From Irineochytrium annulatum (taxonomy: Eukaryota; Chytridiomycota; Chytridiomycetes; Chytridiales; Chytridiaceae), in NCBI GenBank assembly GCA_027600665.1, contig JADGJL010000240.1, forward strand, positions 6,757-29,596: a stretch of 22,840 nt of DNA, given 5' to 3'. This document shows positions 1-8,242 of this stretch, piece by piece. The notes beneath the pieces are model-generated. The model worked only from the letters and a program-made list of their open reading frames with translations, was not told the DNA's origin and did not search any database. The position numbers and the translations under genes were made by a program. Position 1 is the first letter of the stretch. Each line of letters begins with the position of its first letter.

Positions 1-21
1 TTTTTTTTTTTTTTTTTTTTT
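1..21. repeat. Poly(T) tract at the left contig end
   Basis: The window opens with 21 consecutive T. Read on the minus strand this is a poly(A) run about 80 nt downstream of the coatomer gamma stop codon and just after AATAAA-type signals. It could be a genomic A-tract where assembly stopped, or a contig-end artefact. The coatomer gene still contains its introns, so the locus as a whole is not a cDNA. Confidence 0.8.
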
Positions 22-35
22 ATTTTTGACTTCTT

Positions 36-41
36 TTTATT
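36..41 (-). promoter_or_regulatory. Polyadenylation signal of the coatomer gamma gene
   Basis: The minus strand reads AATAAA here, about 60 nt downstream of the coatomer gamma stop codon. A second overlapping-type AATAAA lies at 19-24. Position and A-rich context fit a fungal 3'-end signal. The call rests only on motif and position. Confidence 0.5.
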
Positions 42-101
42 TCATTAACTCCATTCTATTCCAAATTCACAGATTGTCGAAGACCAAAATCGGTTATAAA
101 T

Positions 102-3100
102 CTACGAAATGGCATTCACAATCATCTGACTGATCGCCTCGTGACCGGACCTCACCGCAAGCTCCATGTTGACTCCCGCTCCCGCCTCAAACGCAATTCG
201 GCATCTTGCTAAAATCGCAATACCGCCGACAAATATACCCGACATCAGAAGAGTATGCGTCGTAGCACGGTCCCGGACGGTGTTCGAGTTCTCTACAGGC
301 ATGAGGCCCAGCTGATCAATGACTTGCGTAACGGCGGCTGTACACGAGCAATATGTCAGATCAAAACACAAAAGATTAACGCAGACCCTTGACGTTCGGC
401 ACGGACGACAACACGTAAGTCTCAACCTCTTCATTGCCCAACTCTTCCCAAGCCTTCTGGAAGTCGGACACGAAAGTAGGTTGGACGTAGTCCGCCGTGG
501 TCAACTCCAAATCCTCCGGCTGCCATACGTTAGTGCCGTTAACGAGTAAACTCTTACCTGATACTCATCGTCATAACCTTCCTCATCCGGCTCACCGGTT
601 GAGGGGTCACAATCCTTGACAAGGAACTTAAGGGTGTTCGAGAACGTCGCTGATAAAGGTGAGATGGGGGGAGGCTATGAAAGTCAGCATACCAGTCGGG
701 AACACGCCAGCGGGCTTCTTGAACACGACAAAAATTGACCCTGAAATATCATACGGCAGTTGGGCCACGGGAATAGAGAACTCGTGCTCCAACATCGCAG
801 CGGTCTCATCCTCAGACGGCTCCAACTTCATCACCATTTGCGCGTTTTCCACCAAGGAGTTGTTCATTGTGTTCTTGCAAATAAACTAAATAATGTTAGC
901 ACACAATTGTTATACAAACTGTCGTTACCTGTATTACTAGGTAGTTGGAGAAAATGTGCTTCACGGCGGTGACCATGTACTCTGTTTCGGGCTCCGTCAA
1001 CTCAACAGGCTTGGACGATTTGAAAACAGCGCCCAGCACTGCCAACTGCGGAATGCGCTCCAGCGCCTGAGCAAAATGGTTCGCCGAAGATGGCGCAGAA
1101 GCGGCGGCCCCGGAAGCAGATGGGGCAGTCGACTTCAAGGACGGGGATGCCACCTCCTGCAATGCCGTCTTCTTCCCTAAGCGACCATCAGCTTCAGCGA
1201 AATTTCAATGAACTCACGTTGCTTCTCCGCTTCTTCCTCAGCCTTGGTAACCGTAGGTATCGTCTTAATATCAAACGCAGCCGAGTGAGCGGACGGCTCC
1301 CTCAAGTAATTAACGAGGCTCATCTCCAACGAGGGCCACGAGAATGTATCAACTAACGCATAAATTAGCAATATATGATGATTACGTCCAACCGTTGGCA
1401 GCATATTTCTTGCACAGGGTATCGCTAGATAAGATTTTTAAGTACATAGCTGCTCGATCTCTGACTTCATCATCGTTGTCATCCAAAGCCCTGCACGAAG
1501 AGTAAATTAAAAGCCGCAATCGACGTAGAAAACGCACCTAGTCAGAAGGACCTTGATTCTATCGCGCAAATCGTCAATCTCTATCGCAAAGCGAGCCATA
1601 GCCATAACCGCTGCAGCCTTAACGGTCGCATTCTCTAAAATAATTCGATTGTAGATATAGCGTATATACTTTGACGGGGTGGCGGTCTTAGGACCCTCCG
1701 TTCCAAGCAAGTGAAGGATGCGAACCGCTAGCTTGGTAAACTCGCAATCCTCAATGAATTCGCAAAGGTGAGATAGAGCTTCAGAACAGGTTAGCAAGCC
1801 ACGGATATATAGCGTGAAAGCCTACCAAACTCTTTCGACTCCGGAATATGGTAGATGATATCAAAAATAGCCTCCACGATCGCGCGCTTATATTCGTAGC
1901 CTCCCTCGTCACGAAGAACGTTAGACAGGAAGTTGATCATCAACGACTGCTTCGCCGGGAATTTCAAGCACAAGGATCGGATCGCGTCAATAACGATAAT
2001 TTTGAACTCGTCGGAAATCTCCGACATAAAGCCGGTAATTTGCTTCATGAGACGGTCCACACTGGCCTCGTTGCCAGTCTGTCGGGGTTTGAGCCTTCTT
2101 CCAAAAAAAAACGATATTACCTTGAGCAAGGTGGTAATAGCAAAAGTGGCAATGCTGCGATTAGGATCCGTGATTAGCGTCTCCATATCGAGGTTGCACG
2201 GCGCTACGGCCGCCGGGTGAGTCATAGCGAGCTTGTTTAACGTCCGAATGGCGGCGAATCGAAGCGTCGGCTTATGGTTCACCAGCATAAGCTGCAATGC
2301 TACAAATCGTCAGAGAGCGCCTCCAAAAGTGCCTGATACAAACCAGAAACTGCCGGAAACACCTCTTTCGTGGTCACATTCTTTAAGCTGCAGATTGCGC
2401 GGGCAGCCTCGAAGACGACAATATCGTTCCTATGCCGAAGCCATCCCTCCAAAGCGTCGTATAATGATCGGCCACTATTGCAAATCCTTAATAGGCGGAA
2501 ACCATTGTCATACTCCCTACTTCTCCTCCTCATCCATGATCTTTGCCGCGTAACGAATCAGCATGCAGTACGCGTAAGGCGAACGTAGCGACCCCTTCGA
2601 GTAGTTTTGAACCAACTTGATCACAGCCATGCGGTCATGCTGCCTTATCAGATACATAAGGCCAAGAGCGTGGTACTGCGTGATCGCTCCCTTTGAGTTG
2701 ATCGCCTCCTGCACCTCATTCGCCCAACGCCGCACCACCTCCTTGTTTGAGTTAAAGAGATGTAGAGATGAAACGAGGGCAGCACTGGCGACGCTTGGGT
2801 TTTTGTCGACGATGGCTTGCTTCAAAAACCTTTCGATCGCAGCCAGCATAGAGCTCTAATGACTCATCATTAAAAAAGCCATTATCGCGTCCAGCATACC
2901 TCCGTGATTTTGCAAAGTGCACGGATCGCATTCGCGCGGTAGACAACGTCAGCTTTCGAATTCATGTCCTTAGTCAGACTCGACGTGACCATAATAACAT
3001 CCTCGGCCACATTCGCCAACTCCTTGATGACCAGGTACACGATCTGACGCAGCGGGATCTGGATTGCGGGCATAAACAAATCACTCACACTGACGCAATT

Positions 3101-3393
3101 ATACGCACGTCGCTGTTCTGAAAGAGCTTTGTCACCGAAAAGAAGGTTTCCGTGGCCTCCTTAGTCGTGAAGGTCTCTCCTTGGTACAGGAGGTAGACGA
3201 TCCGGGTGATGATCAGTCGGCATTTCCGCGGGTTAATGGGTGACTCATTGAAAGCTCGCGCTTCCTGGAGCACGGTGCTCTTGTCGAGATGGTAAAACAG
3301 CCCGGCATCTTCCTCGCCTTAGATCGTTACACGTGAATGCTCCATACCGCTCTCATCATCCTTCTTCCCTCCGAAAGAGGCTCCAAAGGACAT
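102..3393 (-). CDS. SEC21: Coatomer subunit gamma (COPI coat)
   Basis: This is the gamma subunit of the COPI coatomer, which coats Golgi-derived vesicles and drives retrograde Golgi-to-ER transport. Exons, 5' to 3': 3393-3348, 3317-3109, 3058-2900, 2855-2521, 2474-2344, 2299-2121, 2078-1826, 1778-1538, 1490-1393, 1352-1218, 1176-929, 885-693, 649-558, 519-387, 337-102. They sum to 2688 nt, or 895 residues (family about 870-930). The start MSFGASFGG is the first ATG and leads directly into the conserved [16 protein letters not shown] block. The HEAT/ARM trunk covers about residues 30-560 (for example [33 protein letters not shown]). An Ala/Ser-rich linker follows at about 596-625, then the appendage domain ([45 protein letters not shown]). 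All 14 introns are 30-50 nt. Identification is very secure; single splice sites are inferred from frame and homology. Confidence 0.97.
3318..3347 (-). other. 30-nt intron 1 of the coatomer gamma gene
   Basis: The intron runs from GTATGG to TCTAAG and is 30 nt long, the shortest well-supported intron in the window. Its length is a multiple of three, but it carries an in-frame TAA, so retention would truncate the protein after about 26 codons. Removing it fuses the start exon in frame to [14 protein letters not shown], which leads into the conserved N-terminus. Confidence 0.8.
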
Positions 3394-3680
3394 CTTGACC
3401 TGCTAAGAGCGCGGATGCAGCCCGAGCGGTCGATGAAGATGGGAACAAATGCCCGATCGCGGTGTGAATGAGATATGTCCTTCGCCCACAGTGCGAAAGA
3501 TTTTCGAACTTCCACGATCACTCTGAGTGACTGATGCATTTACACTCTATTGGTCTTCATCTAAGAATATCTTGTCATCGCCGGAGCGCCTTGACGTTCC
3601 CCTTTGCATGCTTCATTCAGTATGGATATAATATATTGTGAGCACCAAACACTCGATGAAATGTCATGCCAACGGGAGTT
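3394..3680. other. Intergenic region between coatomer gamma and ATP synthase subunit e
   Basis: This holds the 5' flank of the coatomer gene and the 3' flank of the subunit e gene, both on the minus strand. I see no convincing ORF, RNA gene or repeat here. Confidence 0.6.
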
Positions 3681-4453
3681 TTACTTCTTCTTCGGTGCCT
3701 TGGCTGGCGCGTCACCCTCCATGTCCTCCTAATATGACTTCGTCAATATACTGCGAAGGAGATGTGCACAACAAAGATAGGGCTACTCACGATCGCCCAG
3801 TTGATCCATCTCTCAGCGTTAAAGCGGTATGACTCGGAGTCAATGGCGGCAACTGTATGATCGGTGCGATTAGAGCAAGTCCACTGCCTTCGCTGAGTGT
3901 TCCAACGGAATACAAAGTGCTCCTACAACCGCCAACACTCACCGCCGTGCATCGCAGCCTTCGCGGCCTGCTCCCGGTTGTACGCGCCCTCGAAGGCGAC
4001 TTTGCCCTCTTCAACAAGGTCTTCGTAGTGCTTCTGCTCCCGCTCGTGCTCGCGGGCCTTCACGAAGTACGTCAGGCTCGACTTGCGGGAGTAGCCCCAG
4101 TAGAGACCGAAGCCGAGCGCACCCCAGCGAAGAATCTGTTTGTCGAGAGGATCCAAAGTTTAGGTCGAAGTTAAGCCATGGAGGGAAGAGGTCCCAAAAG
4201 GTCCCAGAGTTCAGGGAAGCATCCCGACTGCGGGATCTGTCCCGTCTGCATGACGCCAGCGCTCCGCGATCAGCAACAACCCATTCTGCCGCCCTCTTGC
4301 CGGCCATCCATCCAATTGGCCTTTCGCCAGCTCCCCGATCGGAGCCGCGCGATTCCCCGGCCCAGCGAATAGATCAAGATAGCAGCAGTCGGTACGCACG
4401 TTGAGGGTGGCCGTGGCGGTCCTCTCAGCGTTGGCGGCAGCTACTGATGCCAT
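3681..4453 (-). CDS. TIM11: Mitochondrial F1Fo-ATP synthase subunit e
   Basis: This is a small Fo-sector subunit that helps hold ATP synthase dimers together in the mitochondrial inner membrane and shape cristae. Exons: 4453-4400, 4135-3943, 3852-3791, 3728-3681, giving 118 residues (family about 70-110). The ATG at 4453 is the only in-frame ATG in exon 1; reading without splicing would need a TTG start at 4156. The diagnostic part is one N-terminal membrane span, ILRWGALGFGLYWGY (about residues 19-33), with the GxxxG dimerisation motif at G28-G32, followed by a charged helix (YFVKAREHEREQKHYEDLVEEGK). The C-terminus is acidic then Lys-rich (EDMEGDAPAKAPKKK). Introns are 264, 90 and 62 nt, long for this window. 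It diverges from the inhibitor-2 gene across 93 bp. Confidence 0.9.
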
Positions 4454-4546
4454 CGTCTCTGCGTTTTTCAACTCAAACGCGTCTCTTTACGACGAGCATC
4501 CGGGCCAAGGAGCGAATCGAGCCTCCTTCATCTCAAGATCACTGCA
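4454..4546. promoter_or_regulatory. Compact divergent (bidirectional) promoter
   Basis: Only 93 bp separate the ATG of the minus-strand subunit e gene from the ATG of the plus-strand inhibitor-2 gene, so the two must share or overlap promoter elements. The stretch contains ACGCGT at 4477-4482, the core of the MluI cell-cycle box in ascomycete fungi; its use here is unproven. No TATA box is evident. Both genes also begin with a short first exon followed by a first intron of about 250 nt. Confidence 0.6.
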
Positions 4547-5929
4547 ATGCCCCGTGGCATTTTGAAGAACCGCGGCGAGGGCGACCCTGGCGGTGCCCCA
4601 AGGTGCGATCAGCCTTGCATTCTCGTTTGGTCGGGGTTGCATGCTGTCGGGAATTGCACGTTGCCGGCATTCGGTGGGAGCCCATCTACCGGGTTGGCCT
4701 CGGGCTTGACGGCTGCGAAGTCGACATCCTAGCTCGTGACCGATCCTTGACGCTCGTGTCGATGTCAGCATGCATTTTGGCCCCTTTTGGACGCGAGTGG
4801 AGAAACATCGCTGAATGTGGGCTTCCTAACGCGTGGTCGTTGTGACCTATTTAGGCTACGCTGGGATGAGGATAACCTCATGCTTACTGAGTCTCAGAAG
4901 AACTCGACGATGAAAATTACAGAGCCGAAAACGCCTTACATCCACTACGATCATGAAACCGACGAGATCCTGGGCAACACGGGTAAGCGAGCATATGTGG
5001 CTAACGCGTGGTGCGTTATGCAGTCATTAACCTGTCTCGTTGGCAGGATTGGTGCCGCCACTGGAACTTTCTTCTGCGATATCAAACGCCAAGGGCCTCA
5101 TGTCAGTGAATTCCGAGGAGTCGCTCTTTTCCTCGGACTCGGAGAGAAAGTCGACGGGAAGCGGAAGATTTTCGGATTGGGAGTCGGAGGAGGATGATGG
5201 GCTTACCGAAGAAGGTGACTTCGTCGTTTGACACTGCTGAGCTCTCGCTTAAATATTTCATGCTAATCGTTATGTCCAGAAAAAAAGAAGCGGGAGAGAT
5301 TCGCGAAACTTCGGTCGCAGCACTACAATATGAAGGCAGCTCTACAAAAGGCGCGGCAGACCGACGACGAGGACGACGAGGACGATGAGGACGAGCGGAA
5401 TCGACGGAGAAGGGAAGCGGAAGAGGATGACGACGGGGAGGATGGGGCTTGGAAAGAGGAGGAGGAGGACACGGAATACAGTAATGAGCATGCGCAAAAC
5501 CAGAACCATTGGCGGGACGGAGACAAGGGGAAGAGCAGCGCGGGCTCGTTTAAGGCTACCAGGGCTTCAAGGGAAGGGGATGACGCCGACGATGAGGGTG
5601 CAGATCCGTGGAGTTCTCAAGGCCGGAGGCGGAAAACAAATCATCAAGAGCATAGTAGCCATATGCGTGATGGGAACGGGATCAGGATTGATACTGGGCG
5701 TGGAACAGGGGTCAAAAGCGCGGAAGCTGAAAACCGGGGGGCTGGCATGCCGGAGCGTCAACGGCCATCCGACCCGATGGGATGTGGTGACGGGCTAGGA
5801 CGGGAACAAACCGGTCAGCCCCCCTCATCATCCTCGCAGCGGCAGTTTTACAATGATGGGCGTGCCCGAAACGTGTCGATCACAAGTTCTGGGAATAGTT
5901 CGCACTCTGGGTTGATGGACACATCATAG
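4547..5929 (+). CDS. GLC8: Protein phosphatase 1 regulatory inhibitor subunit 2 (inhibitor-2/Glc8 family)
   Basis: Inhibitor-2 is an intrinsically disordered regulator that binds PP1 catalytic subunits. Exons: 4547-4602, 4855-4982, 5047-5214, 5280-5929, giving 333 residues. The PP1-contact motifs appear in family order: RGILKN at residues 3-8, LRWDEDNL at 20-27, the GSK3-type phosphosite [10 protein letters not shown] at 38-47 (Thr45), and the C-terminal docking helix KLRSQHYNM around 127-135. The start is the ATG immediately before RGILKN, as in homologues. Introns are 252, 64 and 65 nt. Unusual: after HYN the protein runs on for about 200 residues of low-complexity tail, with an Asp/Glu tract near the start of exon 4 and Ser/Gln/Arg-rich sequence after it. 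Most relatives end sooner. Family assignment is secure; the tail could contain an unrecognised intron. Confidence 0.9.
5345..5400 (+). repeat. GAC/GAG/GAT trinucleotide tract encoding an acidic run
   Basis: A degenerate run of GAC, GAG and GAT triplets within exon 4 of the inhibitor-2 gene encodes a [15 protein letters not shown] acidic stretch just after the HYN motif. It is imperfect, so a protein-level acidic tract is more likely than a freshly expanded microsatellite. Confidence 0.7.
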
Positions 5930-6254
5930 TTATCATAATCCCCCGTGTTAAGCCTACACTTTTCACATATCGAACTTCTTGCGGAAGTTATTCATCTGTG
6001 TTCGTTTACCCGCCTGTTAACTGGCGTGGGATGTGTACGATTTAGGATGGTGGAGTGAGGCCGAAAACACACCTGTATTTTTAACAACAAAAATCATGTT
6101 GATTCCTCGTTGGGCTGTGCAAAGATTATGCAATGACCTCATGTGCTCAAACTGTCCTCTTCGTTTGCATGGTTCGGCTCGCCAAGCGAGGTGAACACAA
6201 CGGCATATATTCTGCCGGCATATAAGGCCGATTCCCCACACATCTCCCTCCAAC
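5930..6254. other. Intergenic region between inhibitor-2 and esterase genes
   Basis: This 325-bp stretch holds the inhibitor-2 3' flank and the esterase 5' flank. A minus-strand open frame at 6017-6331 runs into the esterase start and shows no family resemblance. A TA-rich patch lies about 40-60 nt before the esterase ATG. No RNA gene or repeat was seen. Confidence 0.5.
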
Positions 6255-8018
6255 ATGGCCACCATCGACCGCAAGAAGTCGCTAGGGAGGCCGACCTCCG
6301 GCAAGCGCACCTTCTCGTTCCGTAAGGACAAGGAAAATGATCCCTACGACGAGTTCAACCCACGCCCCAAATGGTCTCGCACCCTCGCGGCGACTGTCGG
6401 CATCTTGAAGACCACGCTGCAGAAGAACAAAGATAATTTGGCCCGTGCGAGGTCGATCACCGAAGTCGGGGCCGCGCCATCGCCTCTTCGTGTTAAGGTG
6501 AGCTTTGTTTAGTGCTGATCACGCTTCTGATTGTGGTCCGCCTGGCATAGATCACGAAGTTGAAGATCCCGCGTCGCTCCGATGTGTTGATTGAGGGCAT
6601 GGACAAGAAGGATGCGGAGGGACCGCTTGGTGTCGAAACGATGAATTACTATAGGACTGAGTCAGAGCGGATCATTCTTTACCTGGTGTGTGGCAGTCTA
6701 ATGATGATGCATTTCTTTCTTGTTAACCTGGTCTGCTTCAAGCATGGGGGTGCTTATATTCTTGGCTCGCCGAAGACGCACCGAGGCATAACATGGCGGC
6801 TTTCCAAGTACGCTAAGTGCAGTGTGTTCGTTGTCGACTACAGGCTCTCGCCCGAGGCCGTCTTTCCCCTAGCGCTTCATGACGGCTTGTCGGCCTTTAT
6901 TTTCCTCGTGGAGACTATGAAGTACGATCCGTCTAAGATTGTCGTAATGGGGGATTCCGCTGGTGGCGGGCTTTCTGCGGCTCTTGTTTTGTGGTGCGTT
7001 GTTTTGTTAAGTGATTATGTGAATAAAACCCTAACATATCACGACTCGTAGGCTCCGCGACCATGACCTGGGTTCTATGGTGCCTTCACTCGCTGGGCGA
7101 CGGTGCGTGCCCGCTGGTGCCGGCCTCCTGTCCCCTTGGATCGATCTCACTCACTCGATGCCTTCGTGGCGTCTTAACCGGCATGACTATCTTCCAGACG
7201 GATCATTTGACCCGAAGTACATCAACTCGAACCGTAATCACTACGTAAGTGTCGATTCCCTTTGACGGCGATCTTACATTCGGTACAGTATACATCAGAC
7301 AACTCACAGCTTTCGAACCCTTACGTTTCACCGTTATTCGCGAAAGAGGACGCGGTCAACCCAATGCCCCCACTGCTTATTCAACTCGGGACGGTCGAAA
7401 AACTGCGAGACGAAATTTTATCTTTCACCGTCGATTCGTTTCCGAACAGCCAGATTCGGTTGGAGATGTACGATGATATGGTTTGTGGCGTCATTTATTA
7501 TGAAAAAGTAACGCCCATTTTAGGTGCACGTCTTCCAGGCCATGGCGACCTTGATGAAGATATCGGAGGTGGCCCTTCAGCGACTCGGGCGCTTTACCAT
7601 TGAAGTAACGGGCGGCGCGGGTGGCGAGACCAGCCCCATCGCCACCGAGCCGTTCAAGCGAACGCTCACCCGCGTCCTTCACGAGAAGAACTTCCCGGAG
7701 CGAGAGCTAACGGTTGAGGAGATCCGCCGCTACATCGAGCAAGGGCGCGCATACTTGCTGTCAATTGGTAGCGAGACTCTGCCTCCCTTGGCGCCCGCGA
7801 TTGAGACGGAGCAAGAGGAGGAGAAGGTTGATGATCCGGAGGGGCGGGCGATCGATTTGGAGATTGAGTCGCTTGAGAAGACGGTGGACGAGCTTGAGAG
7901 GGCCGCGGATGTTGCGGAGCTTCTCAAAGCTGCGGAGTTGACGGATAAGGTGGTGGCTGAGCCGGAGTCAGTGGAAGACTTTCAGCGTGCTGTGAAGCCG
8001 ATGATTATTGAGGCATAA
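6255..8018 (+). CDS. HSL-family alpha/beta-hydrolase (esterase/lipase)
   Basis: This is a serine carboxylesterase/lipase of the hormone-sensitive-lipase (alpha/beta hydrolase fold-3) family; the natural substrate cannot be read from sequence. Exons: 6255-6497, 6551-6685, 6743-6993, 7052-7244, 7289-7480, 7524-8018, giving 502 residues. Visible features: the oxyanion-hole motif HGGAY at 127-131 (the exon 2/3 junction falls exactly before the His), the nucleophile elbow GDSAGG with Ser198, the acid residue in LRDE (Asp315), and the catalytic His340 in VHVFQ, rebuilt across the last intron. So the triad is intact. About 110 basic, Ser-rich residues precede the catalytic domain. A Glu-rich, probably coiled-coil tail of about 120 residues follows it; HSL-type esterases usually end near 310-350. 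Introns are 43-58 nt. Confidence 0.9.
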
Positions 8019-8242
8019 TCTCTTGCGCGTTGTAAACTTAAGCGGGCTTGGCTTTATGCATGACTATGGACCACTTCTTTGATCAGATCGATATGCAAAT
8101 TTAGTAGCAGTACAATATATGAAAATAAACGTGCCCATGTTCAAATGTTTCAGCCTTGAGCCGCCTCTGAAACAATTGACTTTCGGAGGCTTGTGAAAGA
8201 TCAACAGGTTAACGAGCAACCTTCAAGGCGAAACTCGCGCCG
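8019..8242. other. Intergenic region between esterase and calpain-7 genes
   Basis: This 224-bp spacer holds the esterase 3' end, including AATAAA at 8124-8129, and the calpain-7 upstream sequence. No ORF or structured RNA was recognised. Confidence 0.6.
8124..8129 (+). promoter_or_regulatory. Polyadenylation signal of the esterase gene
   Basis: A perfect AATAAA lies about 105 nt after the esterase stop codon in an A/T-rich context, before the calpain-7 ATG at 8243. The call rests on motif and position. Confidence 0.5.

Noticed and set aside
4447..4845. Plus-strand frame of 132 codons at the start of the inhibitor-2 gene
   Set aside because: It crosses the bidirectional promoter and inhibitor-2 exon 1 and intron 1 in another frame; the RGILKN frame starting at 4547 explains the locus.
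5323..5526. Minus-strand Ser-rich frame of 67 codons
   Set aside because: It is the antisense shadow of the GAC/GAG acidic tract of inhibitor-2 and consists mainly of Ser runs.
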